Positions 51,506 to 59,948 of a stretch of DNA of 64,000 bases are shown here, one piece after another. The first letter of the stretch is position 1. Every line of letters begins with the position of its first letter. The notes under the pieces were generated by a model. It was given only the letters and a program-made list of their open reading frames with translations, did not search any database and had not been told where the DNA came from. The position numbers were made by a program, and so were the translations under genes. The DNA is taken from the NCBI GenBank assembly GCA_900314655.1, contig OMWC01000007.1:39415-103414 (forward strand), written 5' to 3'. The stretch is from an uncultured Prevotellaceae bacterium (GTDB lineage Bacteria > Bacteroidota > Bacteroidia > Bacteroidales > Bacteroidaceae).

Positions 51506-53488
51506 ATGAAAGACGAAAAAGACCAAGTACAATTGCCCGAAAATGCGTTTCGGGAACTGAAAGAAGGTGAAGATTACGAACCCGTGATGTCACCACAGAA
51601 AGAATACCCCGAAGTGAACGGATGGAGCGTCACGTGGGGAATCCTCATGGCCGTGCTGTTTTCTGCTGCAGCTGCCTATCTCGGGCTGAAGGTCGGACAG
51701 GTCTTTGAGGCTGCCATTCCGATTGCCATCATTGCCGTAGGCGTAAGCACTGCCGCCAAGCGCTCTAAGGCGTTGGGTGAGAATGTCATCATCCAGTCGA
51801 TTGGTGCCTGTTCGGGAAGTGTGGTGGCAGGTGCCATCTTCACGTTGCCTGCCATCTATATCCTGCAGGCCAAATATCCTGACATGTCGGCTTCGTTCAT
51901 CAATATCTTCATGGCTTCCCTCTTAGGCGGTATCTTAGGAATCCTTTTCCTGATACCTTTCCGTAAGTACTTCGTGAAGGATATGCACGGAAAGTATCCT
52001 TTCCCTGAGGCTACGGCCACTACGCAGGTGCTGATCTCCGGTGAAAAGGGAGGCTCGCAGGCCAAGCCCCTGCTCATCGCAGGTATCGTGGGCGGTCTTT
52101 ACGACTTTATCGTGGCCACCTTTGGGTGGTGGAACGAGAACTTCACGACCCGCGTTATGGGATGGGGTCAGCAACTGGCCGACCATGCCAAACTGGTGTT
52201 CAAGGTCAATACGGGTGCTGCCGTATTGGGTTTGGGCTATATCGTGGGACTGAAGTATGCATTCATCATCTGCCTGGGTTCGCTTGCCGTATGGTGGATT
52301 ATCGTGCCAGGCATGGCGCTGATCTTCCCGCATGACATATTAAATATGTGGGATCCCTCTATCAATACCGCCGTGGGCGATATGACTCCCGAGCAGATCT
52401 TCAAGGCTTACGGCAAGTCGATAGGTATCGGCGGTATTGCCATGGCTGGTGTAATCGGTATCATCAAGTCGTGGGGCATCATCAAGAGTGCCGTCTCTCT
52501 GGCTGCCAAAGAGATGAAAGGTGGCTCTGCTGTCTCCAAGGAGCAAATCCGCACCCAGCGCGACATTGCCTTCCGCATCATTGCCATTGGCTCCATCTTA
52601 ACCATCATTATTACTTTCCTCTTCTTCTGGTTTGGTGTGATGGATAATCTGCTTTTTGCCGTTGTAGGTATTCTGCTGGTCACCATCATCGCATTCCTCT
52701 TCACCACCGTGGCCGCCAATGCCATCGCCATCGTAGGTTCAAACCCCGTTTCGGGTATGACGCTGATGACGCTCATACTGGCTTCCGTTGTGATGGTTGC
52801 CGTAGGGCTGAAAGGCCCAGGCGGTATGCTGGCCGCACTCATCATGGGTGGCGTGGTCTGCACGGCGCTTTCCGTGGCCGGTTCGTTTATCACCGACTTG
52901 AAAATCGGTTACTGGCTGGGAACCACTCCTAAGAAACAAGAGCAATGGAAGTTCCTTGGCGTACTCGTTTCCGCAGCTACCGTAGGTGGCGTAATGATTC
53001 TGCTCAACAAGACATACGACTTTGCAAGCGGTGAACTGGCTGCTCCGCAGGCCAATGCCATGGCAGCCGTTATCGAACCGCTGATGAGCGGTGTGGGAGC
53101 ACCTTGGCTGCTCTACGGCATCGGTGCGCTGATAGCCATTGTCCTCAACTGGTTCAAGGTGCCTGCTCTGGCTTTTGCCTTGGGTATGTTTATCCCGCTC
53201 GAACTGAATATTCCGCTGCTTGTCGGTGGAGCTATCAACTGGTTTGTCACCACACGCTCGGATGACAAGAAGGTAAATGACGAACGTGGCGAGAAAGGCA
53301 CACTCATTGCTTCGGGATTCATTGCCGGTGGTGCCTTGATGGGTGTAGTATCTGCCCTCCTCCGTTTCGCAGGCTTCAACCCCATCAACGAGTCATGGCT
53401 GGCCAATCCGCTCAGCGAGGCCCTCTCCCTGGCCGCCTATCTGCTGCTTATTTCCTATTTTATTATAGCCACGCGCAAGAAGGCTTAA
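51506..53488 (+). CDS. OPT-family oligopeptide transporter
   Basis: This 660-residue inner-membrane protein has about fourteen to sixteen hydrophobic helices and OPT motifs (GWSVTWGILMAVLFSAAAAYLGLKVGQVFEAAIP region, NAIAIVGSNPVSGMTLMT, GATATTQV-like FPEATATTQVLISGEKGG). Bacterial members import small peptides or metal-peptide conjugates using the proton gradient. It may be cotranscribed with the YitT gene across a short repeat tract. A strong terminator follows. Confidence 0.92.
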   Translation: MKDEKDQVQLPENAFRELKEGEDYEPVMSPQKEYPEVNGWSVTWGILMAVLFSAAAAYLGLKVGQVFEAAIPIAIIAVGVSTAAKRSKALGENVIIQSIGACSGSVVAGAIFTLPAIYILQAKYPDMSASFINIFMASLLGGILGILFLIPFRKYFVKDMHGKYPFPEATATTQVLISGEKGGSQAKPLLIAGIVGGLYDFIVATFGWWNENFTTRVMGWGQQLADHAKLVFKVNTGAAVLGLGYIVGLKYAFIICLGSLAVWWIIVPGMALIFPHDILNMWDPSINTAVGDMTPEQIFKAYGKSIGIGGIAMAGVIGIIKSWGIIKSAVSLAAKEMKGGSAVSKEQIRTQRDIAFRIIAIGSILTIIITFLFFWFGVMDNLLFAVVGILLVTIIAFLFTTVAANAIAIVGSNPVSGMTLMTLILASVVMVAVGLKGPGGMLAALIMGGVVCTALSVAGSFITDLKIGYWLGTTPKKQEQWKFLGVLVSAATVGGVMILLNKTYDFASGELAAPQANAMAAVIEPLMSGVGAPWLLYGIGALIAIVLNWFKVPALAFALGMFIPLELNIPLLVGGAINWFVTTRSDDKKVNDERGEKGTLIASGFIAGGALMGVVSALLRFAGFNPINESWLANPLSEALSLAAYLLLISYFIIATRKKA

Positions 53489-53495
53489 CACATAA

Positions 53496-53530
53496 AATCC
53501 CCCTCATCCTGGCATTGGATGAGGGGGATT
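53496..53530. terminator. Bidirectional terminator between OPT and Na/Pi genes
   Basis: A 14-bp perfect stem (AATCCCCCTCATCC with GGATGAGGGGGATT, 7-base loop) lies between convergent genes. The flanking sequences are ACATAAA and CTTATG. Confidence 0.85.
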
Positions 53531-53552
53531 CTTATGTTTATCAAGAAAAGCC

Positions 53553-55265
53553 TCAGGCTTCTTTCTGACGTGTTCCCATGCGGGCTTCCACTACGTTGAC
53601 CACGTAGTCACCCAGCTTCTCGCACTCGTTGATCAAGTCCATATAAATGGTACCTACGGCATAGGTATAGACGTGGTTGTTCACGTCAGCAATGTTCTGG
53701 CTCTTCAACTGATTGCGGAAGTTGTTGATTTCATTCTCAATATTGAAAGAGCGGTTCACGTCGAAGTTCGTCTTGCGGCCATTCAGCAGCGTGTTCATCT
53801 GCGTCAGTGAATCATCCGTGAGCTGCATCATCTGGTGCATGTGCTCATATTGGCGCTCTGTGAAGTGCTCCTGCTTGCCTTGCACCTTGCGGGAGATAGT
53901 GCGGGCCATGTTGTAGCAGGCATCACCGATACTCTCCAGCTCAGAAATCTCACGAAGCATAGCTCGAATCTTGGCCTTCGTGTCATCACTGAGATGGGCA
54001 TCACTCACCTGATCCAGATACTTGGCAATCTCTATCTCCATGTTGTCGGAGATGCTTTCGTACTTCTCAATGCGCGAATAGAGCTTGGCAAACTTGGCAT
54101 CGTCCTTCTCCTGAAGGAGTTCCCTCACCATCCCGAACATACGCTGCATACGCTCTGAAAAACTGGAGATTTCCTTCTGCGCCTCCAATACGGAGAGCTC
54201 TGGGGTCTTCATGAATCCGGCCGTAATGAAATGCAGACGGAAATCCTCTTCCTCTTCGGCCTTCTTTCCCTTGATAACCCAGCACACGAAGCGCTCTATC
54301 TGCGGGATGAACCAAATGAGGATAAACGTGTTGACCACGTTGAAACAGGTATGGAAAGCAGCCAGCACAAACGTCAGTTTCAGCGTGCTGTTAGCACTTC
54401 CCATATTGTAGCCTAAGGAGTTACCGGCCCAATCGACCAATGCCACCACTCCATCCACAAACGAATGGAAGAAGAGCAATATCCAGAGCACACCAAACAC
54501 ATTGAAGAACATGTGGGCCAATGCAGCGCGGCGGGCTTGCGTATTGGCCGACAAGGCTGCCAGGTTACTGGTGACGGTCGTTCCGATATTCTCACCAAGC
54601 ACCAAGGCTATGCCCTGATAGATAGGCAGCACACCACTTCCGCAGAGAATCATCGTGATAGCCATCACGGCAGCCGACGACTGCACGCAGAAAGTCAGGA
54701 TACCTCCCAGCAACAGGAAGATGATGGTGGTCAGGAAAGAATCGGGGTCAAACGAAGAGAAGAATTTCAGGAGTGCCTCATTATGCCCGAGATCCATATC
54801 CGTTCCGGTCATACGCAATGTGCCCAGACCCAGAATCAGGAACGACAGGCCGAAGAGGAAGTCGCCGATATAGCGATACCGCTTCAGATAGATGAGCACG
54901 ATACCCATGAAAAACGCCGGATAGACCATGTCGGTGATGTTGAACGACATACCGGCCGACATAATCCAGGCCGTCAGCGTCGTACCGATGTTGGCACCCA
55001 TAATAACCGAAATGGCCTGTGCCAGGGTGAGCAATCCCGCATTTACAAACGAGACGGTCATCACCGTGGTTGCCGTGGAAGACTGTACAGAAGCCGTGAC
55101 GAGCATACCCGTCAGCATTCCCGTAAAGCGGTTGGTAGTCATGGCTCCCAGAACATGGCGCAGTTGTGGTCCAGCCATCTTCTGCAGGCTCTCACTCATC
55201 GATTTCATACCGAACATGAGAAGCGCCAGCGAGCCCAACAATTTGAATATTACCAGTATTGACAT
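53553..55265 (-). CDS. Na/Pi cotransporter family protein with PhoU-like domain
   Basis: This 570-residue protein has two inverted NptA/PNaS repeats of membrane helices. Conserved Gln-Ser-Ser-Thr/Ala signatures are seen twice (TASVQSSTATTVMTVSF and FCVQSSAAVMAITM). A C-terminal helical PhoU-like domain runs from about 350 to 560. It should move phosphate with sodium across the inner membrane, with the PhoU part sensing or regulating. Other anions are possible for this family. Confidence 0.9.
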   Translation of the reverse strand: MSILVIFKLLGSLALLMFGMKSMSESLQKMAGPQLRHVLGAMTTNRFTGMLTGMLVTASVQSSTATTVMTVSFVNAGLLTLAQAISVIMGANIGTTLTAWIMSAGMSFNITDMVYPAFFMGIVLIYLKRYRYIGDFLFGLSFLILGLGTLRMTGTDMDLGHNEALLKFFSSFDPDSFLTTIIFLLLGGILTFCVQSSAAVMAITMILCGSGVLPIYQGIALVLGENIGTTVTSNLAALSANTQARRAALAHMFFNVFGVLWILLFFHSFVDGVVALVDWAGNSLGYNMGSANSTLKLTFVLAAFHTCFNVVNTFILIWFIPQIERFVCWVIKGKKAEEEEDFRLHFITAGFMKTPELSVLEAQKEISSFSERMQRMFGMVRELLQEKDDAKFAKLYSRIEKYESISDNMEIEIAKYLDQVSDAHLSDDTKAKIRAMLREISELESIGDACYNMARTISRKVQGKQEHFTERQYEHMHQMMQLTDDSLTQMNTLLNGRKTNFDVNRSFNIENEINNFRNQLKSQNIADVNNHVYTYAVGTIYMDLINECEKLGDYVVNVVEARMGTRQKEA

Positions 55266-55355
55266 ATTTTATTGTATTTATGTGCCAAGTTTCACTTTTT
55301 TTTGTATCTTTGCCCCTGATAATGTATCAATTTATAAATTTAATTGACAATCAAT

Positions 55356-57047
55356 ATGAAGCAGACTATTAAAATCCGTTGCAAAAATAATAAAAAAACT
55401 GGAAACTTCCCCATCGGAAGCACACTTTCTGAAATTTTTTCTGATTTCGGGCTTCAGATGAATCACGGACCCATCTCCGCACGGGTGAACAACAAGGTGG
55501 AGGGAATGCACTACCGCGTCTATCATAACAAGGATGTCGAATTCCTGGATATGACGGTTTCCTCGGCTTCACGTGCCTATACCCGCTCGCTCTTCCTCGT
55601 GCTTTGCAAAGCCGTGAAAGACCTTTTCGGACTGGCACTCGTCGTCATCGACATTCCCGTCAGCAACGGTTTCTATTGCGACTTGGAACTCGGACGCCCC
55701 CTTACCGAGGAAGATGTCAACCGTCTGCGCACCCGTATGCAGGAGATCATCGATGCCGAGATGCCTATCACCCGCCACGAATGTCCCACGGAAGAAGCCA
55801 TCCAGATGTTCGACCGCCTTGGCGACATCCAGAAGGCCAAGATCCTGCGCAGCAGCGGACAACTCTATTGCTGCTACTACGACCTCGACGGCTATGTGGA
55901 TTATTTCTACGGAACCTTGGTCACCAACACCCGCGAACTCTATCTCTTCGGACTCGAGAAATACTACGACGGACTCCTGCTGAGGATTCCCTCCCGTTCC
56001 AATCCCGATGAACTCGGCCCCATCATCCAGCAGAACAAAATGTTCGAAATCTTCAAGGAGCATCACCGCTGGCAGGAGATTCTCGGTGTGCGCACCATCG
56101 GCGACTTCAACGAAGCCGTCAGCAAAGGACTGACCACCCAACTTATCAACGTATCCGAGGCCTTGCAGGAAAAGAAGATTTCACGCATCGCCGACCAGAT
56201 AGCAAATCCCTCCCCCTTCGGGGGAGTCGGAGGGGGCTCCCCCAAACGCCTCGTGCTCATCGCCGGACCTTCCAGTTCCGGAAAGACAACCTTCTGCAAA
56301 AGGCTTTCCGTACAATTGCTGGCCTGCGGACTGAAACCCGTCATGATATCACTCGACGACTACTTCGTTGACCGCGAACGAACACCTCGCGATGCTTCCG
56401 GCGAATTCGACTATGAGAGCCTCTATGCACTCGACCTTGAACTCCTCAACCAGCAACTCCGTGAACTCTTCGAAGGCCGCGAGGTGCAACTGCCCCGCTA
56501 TAACTTCCAGACCGGAAAGAGCGAACCTAACGGCGGTGCCAAACTCAAACTCGGGGAAAACGAGATTCTCGTGGTGGAAGGCATCCACGCCCTTAATCCC
56601 GAACTGACCGCCCAGATTCCCGACGAGTTCAAGTTCCGTATCTATGCCTCAGCCCTCACTACCATCCTGCTCGACTATCACAACTATATCCCCACTACCG
56701 ACAACCGCCTGCTGCGCCGCATCATCCGCGACTACAAATACCGCGGCTGTTCAGCCCAGGACACCATCCACCGCTGGCCCTCCGTACGCGCCGGCGAAGA
56801 GAAATGGATATTCCCCTATCAGGAGAACTGCGACGTGATGTTCAATACCGCCATGCTCTTCGAGCTGGCAGTCATCCGCGAGCAGGCCATCCCCATCCTG
56901 GAGCAAGTTCCCGAGTGTTGCGAAGAGTATGCCGAAGCCTACCGCCTGCTGAAGTTCCTGAAGTATCTGGTGCCCATCCCCGACAAGCAGATTCCGCCCA
57001 CATCCCTCATCCGCGAGTTCCTCGGCGGTTCCTCCTTCAAGTATTAG
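55356..57047 (+). CDS. Uridine-kinase-like nucleoside kinase with TGS/threonyl-synthetase-like N-domain
   Basis: This protein of about 563 residues combines an N-terminal TGS-like/threonyl-tRNA-synthetase SAD-like part (to about 250) with a C-terminal P-loop kinase related to uridine kinase: Walker A LIAGPSSSGKTTF, SLDDYFVDR, VVEGIHALNP. It probably phosphorylates a nucleoside or a related substrate. Residues about 285-296 (SPFGGVGGGSPK), just before the P-loop strand, are encoded by the GC-rich repeat family (56205-56243), apparently tolerated as a linker. The start at 55356 (MKQTIKI) is preferred to 55344. TATCTTTG (55305-55312) is the likely -7 box. Confidence 0.87.
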   Translation: MKQTIKIRCKNNKKTGNFPIGSTLSEIFSDFGLQMNHGPISARVNNKVEGMHYRVYHNKDVEFLDMTVSSASRAYTRSLFLVLCKAVKDLFGLALVVIDIPVSNGFYCDLELGRPLTEEDVNRLRTRMQEIIDAEMPITRHECPTEEAIQMFDRLGDIQKAKILRSSGQLYCCYYDLDGYVDYFYGTLVTNTRELYLFGLEKYYDGLLLRIPSRSNPDELGPIIQQNKMFEIFKEHHRWQEILGVRTIGDFNEAVSKGLTTQLINVSEALQEKKISRIADQIANPSPFGGVGGGSPKRLVLIAGPSSSGKTTFCKRLSVQLLACGLKPVMISLDDYFVDRERTPRDASGEFDYESLYALDLELLNQQLRELFEGREVQLPRYNFQTGKSEPNGGAKLKLGENEILVVEGIHALNPELTAQIPDEFKFRIYASALTTILLDYHNYIPTTDNRLLRRIIRDYKYRGCSAQDTIHRWPSVRAGEEKWIFPYQENCDVMFNTAMLFELAVIREQAIPILEQVPECCEEYAEAYRLLKFLKYLVPIPDKQIPPTSLIREFLGGSSFKY

Positions 57048-57102
57048 TGTCCGGTCTGCCGTAGCTGACGGCCGAAACACTGGTTCAACATGCCAAGATA
57101 CC

Positions 57103-57987
57103 ATGAGCAGAGAGAAAGAAATATATAAGGTGACGCTGGTGGGTAGTGCAGGCAATGCAGCACTACTTACCTTTAAGTTCATTGCCGGCATATTGGGCAA
57201 CAGTTCGGCGATGATTGCCGATGCCGTCCATTCGCTGTCCGACTTCGTGACCGACCTGCTCGTACTGGTCTTTGTAAGTATCAGCGCCAAGCCGCAAGAT
57301 CAGTCACACGACTATGGGCATGGCAAATTCGAAACCATTGCCTCGTTCCTCATCGGATTAGCGCTGATAGCGGCAGCCACAGGCATTGTGGTGTCAGGCG
57401 CAGTGAAGTTGTACGCTTGGTGGGGCGGTGCCCATCTTGAAGCCCCCGGATGGATAGCGCTCTGGGCAGCCTTGCTCTCGATAGTCATCAAGGAATTACT
57501 CTATCAGTACACGGCACACCGAGGCCGAGAGCTCCATTCCCAAGTAATGATAGCCAATGCCTGGCATCATCGCAGCGATGCCCTCTCATCCATAGGAGCA
57601 GCCCTTGGCATCGGCTTAGCCATCTGGCTGGGAGAGCGCTGGACGGTATTCGATCCGTTGGCGTCCATCATTGTGGGATTAATGCTGGTGAGTGTAGCCT
57701 ACAAGCTACTCAAGATCAGTTTCAACGAACTGACAGAGACATCATTGTCCGCTGAGACAGAGCAGGAGATCATGCAGATTATCCAGTCGTTCGACGATGT
57801 TCAGCAGCCCCACAACCTGCGTACCCGTCGCATCGGCAACCGTATCGCTATCGAGGCTCATGTGCGGATGGACGGGCAACTGCCTCTCGTCATTGTCCAC
57901 GAGCGCGCCACAGCCATTGAACGAAAACTGAAAGAGCGATTCGGTGCCGACACACACATCTCCCTCCACATGGAGCCTATCAAATAG
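57103..57987 (+). CDS. Cation diffusion facilitator (CDF) metal transporter
   Basis: This 294-residue inner-membrane protein has six helices with the CDF metal site: DAVHSLSDFVTDL in helix 2 and the HHRSDALSS motif in helix 5. A C-terminal cytoplasmic ferredoxin-like dimerisation domain follows (about 205-294). It should export Zn(II), Mn(II), Fe(II) or a similar ion in exchange for protons. DYGHGKFE after helix 2 is typical of the family. It may be cotranscribed with the kinase gene 55 bp upstream. Confidence 0.93.
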   Translation: MSREKEIYKVTLVGSAGNAALLTFKFIAGILGNSSAMIADAVHSLSDFVTDLLVLVFVSISAKPQDQSHDYGHGKFETIASFLIGLALIAAATGIVVSGAVKLYAWWGGAHLEAPGWIALWAALLSIVIKELLYQYTAHRGRELHSQVMIANAWHHRSDALSSIGAALGIGLAIWLGERWTVFDPLASIIVGLMLVSVAYKLLKISFNELTETSLSAETEQEIMQIIQSFDDVQQPHNLRTRRIGNRIAIEAHVRMDGQLPLVIVHERATAIERKLKERFGADTHISLHMEPIK

Positions 57988-57998
57988 CCCCTGGGATA

Positions 57999-58074
57999 CA
58001 AGAACCGGCACCTGTTCACGCAGACAATGAGCCGCTTGTTCACAAGATTACCAGTTTCAGGAACAAATATGTAT
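57999..58074. repeat. 76-bp dispersed repeat, copy 1
   Basis: CAAGAACCGGCACCTGTTC and the following 57 bp match 61085-61160 with about five differences. It contains GTTCACGCAG and GTTCACAAG words also seen in the REP-like elements of this end of the window. No gene is present. Confidence 0.8.
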
Positions 58075-58087
58075 GGTTCATTAAAGA

Positions 58088-58157
58088 GTTGCAACAAATA
58101 AAAAACTTCACCATACGGTGTAACACGTTTGATGACAAAGAGTTGAGGTGAAGGGTT
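58088..58157. repeat. 71-bp dispersed repeat, copy 2
   Basis: This is the second copy of the block at 40769-40839. The hairpin is CTTCACC-ATAC-GGTGTAA. It lies in the gene-free stretch 57988-58420, which otherwise holds the 76-bp repeat, GTTCACATG words and the terminator at 58352. Confidence 0.75.
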
Positions 58158-58351
58158 CCTATTTGACAGACATAGGCCTCATATATAACCGAGACAAAGA
58201 TGGGGATGCGCCTTCCTTTCCAGCCCATCCCAATCTTTACGATACTACAAGTTTATTGCTACTTCATATGAACGAAGAACCTGTTCACATGCTCCGATAA
58301 GATGCCGTCAGATACTTCAAACAAATAATTAGTTACAAAAGCATATTTACT

Positions 58352-58381
58352 CCAAACCGCCCGTAAACACGGGCGGTTTGG
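58352..58381. terminator. Perfect 13-bp hairpin terminator
   Basis: CCAAACCGCCCGT and ACGGGCGGTTTGG form a perfect stem over AAAC. It sits 39 bp after the outer-membrane protein stop (minus) and could also end rightward transcription from the CDF gene; GGTTTT follows on the plus strand. Confidence 0.75.
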
Positions 58382-58420
58382 AGGTTTTAATGTAGGATAA
58401 AACCCATAATCCTTCTGGAG

Positions 58421-58957
58421 TCAGAAAGAATAGCCGACGGAAGCCCCGACATGAGAATAAGTCTTTCCCGTAACATGGGCATCCAGTGTGAACCGCAAAT
58501 GGTGAAATGCTAAGAAGCCAAGACGCGGAGCCACACAAAAACGTGTATGCTTTTCATTGTCACCTATTACAACTTCACACCTGCCAACACCCATACCAAC
58601 GCCAATGAACGGAGAAAACTTGGAACCACGAGAGAAGTTATAGTCCGAGACGGCAAGCAGAGAGATGGTACGGTTACTCAAATCCCCCCTCGTATCATGA
58701 TCCCTTACAGCACTTCCAATATATAACTCTGCTCCAATGTCAATAGGCAGATGCCGTAAATTCCACAATGCCTCAAGTCCAAGTTGTGGTCCAATCTTAC
58801 TACTCGTTTCATCCATGCCATCCAAAGGGTATGTAGCCCCCACTTTAGCAACAAAGGAGAATTTCTTCACGCTACTGTCGTCACTTTGGGCAATGGCAGG
58901 GCATGCAGTACAGAAAAGCAATCCCATCGTTGCTGCAATAATACTTACTTTCTTCAT
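58421..58957 (-). CDS. Small outer-membrane beta-barrel protein
   Basis: This 178-residue protein has a signal peptide (to TACPAIAQ) and alternating strands typical of an eight-stranded OmpX/PorT-like barrel (FVAKVGATYPLDG, GPQLGLEALWNL, FSPFIGVGMGVGRCEV, HAHVTG-like region), ending in the aromatic GASVGYSF. The function is unknown. It lies 74 bp after another barrel gene without a promoter of its own, so the two are probably one transcript. Confidence 0.8.
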   Translation of the reverse strand: MKKVSIIAATMGLLFCTACPAIAQSDDSSVKKFSFVAKVGATYPLDGMDETSSKIGPQLGLEALWNLRHLPIDIGAELYIGSAVRDHDTRGDLSNRTISLLAVSDYNFSRGSKFSPFIGVGMGVGRCEVVIGDNEKHTRFCVAPRLGFLAFHHLRFTLDAHVTGKTYSHVGASVGYSF

Positions 58958-59031
58958 TTTATTCTATTTAATTTAATTATACAATTTCAAAAGTGAATGC
59001 GGGTCGGTTCTCTGTTCACACATTCATTCGT

Positions 59032-59760
59032 TCACAGATATAACCGATAACCCAACGTGACAGATAGATAGCGGTTATGAGCTTTGTCTGGGTCTTCTGT
59101 CTTGTCCACTCTCCTCAAACCGAAATAATAGCGGGCATTCAGTGTGATGTTCTTGTATTCATACGACAAGCCTACAGGAATGCCGAAGTCAATGGACTTA
59201 CAAACATCCGTCATCTCTGCTTTGCTAAAAGCTTCTTTGGGCCAGTGGCTATTCTCCATTAGTCTCCAATACTCCGGGGTTCCCCAGTCTATGGGAATAG
59301 CCACCGTATGCGTTTCAAGATTTATTTTGTCGTTTACCAACACCCCCATCTGCAGACCTATCTTGACAGCAAGTCCTTTCACCTGGGGAATGTAGATATT
59401 GGCAAGCAGCGGGAAATTCAGATAGTCGCAATGCAGTTTGCCGCCCACCACAATTCCGGTATCATACTTTACGCCTTGTTCGTCAGGTATCACCATTGCG
59501 GTACTCCAATCTATGTTTGCTCCCTGCTGTGAATAAAAGGCACCCAGCGAAAGTCCCAGCCAGTCATTCACGGCATATTCGGCTTCTGCGCCGACAGTCA
59601 TGCGTACCTTATACTTATAGGCATCAAGTGTCTCTCCGCCGAAACTCGTCACGTTTATACCTGCCATAGGTGTCACCGAAAAACTACCCTTAGGATTTTG
59701 TGCAGAAATCGCCAATGGTAATAATCCAAATAGTAATAATGTGAAAAAAAGCTTTTTCAT
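59032..59760 (-). CDS. PorT-like outer-membrane beta-barrel protein
   Basis: This 242-residue protein has a signal peptide (ending PLAISAQ) and an outer-membrane barrel pattern: FSVTPMAGINVTSFGGE, VGAEAEYAVNDWLGLSLGAFYSQQGA in part, DYLNFPLLANIYIPQ, ending YLSVTLGYRLYL. DUF/PorT-type small barrels of this kind are common in Bacteroidota and mostly uncharacterised. The promoter is clear (59796-59827) and is preceded by a 61-bp block that is also present upstream of the TlpA-TonB gene. The stop region merges with GTTCACA repeat words. Confidence 0.83.
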   Translation of the reverse strand: MKKLFFTLLLFGLLPLAISAQNPKGSFSVTPMAGINVTSFGGETLDAYKYKVRMTVGAEAEYAVNDWLGLSLGAFYSQQGANIDWSTAMVIPDEQGVKYDTGIVVGGKLHCDYLNFPLLANIYIPQVKGLAVKIGLQMGVLVNDKINLETHTVAIPIDWGTPEYWRLMENSHWPKEAFSKAEMTDVCKSIDFGIPVGLSYEYKNITLNARYYFGLRRVDKTEDPDKAHNRYLSVTLGYRLYL

Positions 59761-59795
59761 TCGTTTTTTAAATTCGTTATTGTTTAATTTTCCTA

Positions 59796-59827
59796 CAAAA
59801 GTATAGTTTTCCTGCTAAACGCCCAAA
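59796..59827 (-). promoter_or_regulatory. Promoter of the outer-membrane protein pair
   Basis: TTTG (59827-59824), 20 bp, then TACTTTTG (59803-59796) on the minus strand. The 61-bp shared block starts 1 bp upstream of the -33 box. Confidence 0.75.
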
Positions 59828-59828
59828 C

Positions 59829-59889
59829 AATCTACTTAACAAAAGTAAACAAAATGATTTACCCCCGATGAAATGGGCGATTTTTAAAG
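59829..59889 (-). promoter_or_regulatory. 61-bp block upstream of promoter, copy 1
   Basis: This sequence is identical over 61 bp to 62661-62721 and lies at the same distance (1 bp) from a -33 box in both places. It contains TACTT-N5-AAGTA and CATTTCATCG/GGGGGTAAAT segments that could be regulator sites. Confidence 0.7.
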
Positions 59890-59932
59890 CACAGGGGGAC
59901 AGACCCCTTGTGAGCAGACCCCTTGTGAGCAC
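59889..59932. repeat. REP-like GGGGTC-TGTCCCC element, doubled
   Basis: CACAGGGGGACAGACCCC and TTGTGAGCAGACCCC plus TTGTGAGCAC form a short palindromic element. It matches 61057-61084 and resembles the REP-like palindrome next to the RAYT relic at 62876-62903. Confidence 0.65.
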
Positions 59933-59948
59933 TTCGCTGGTTAAAGGG

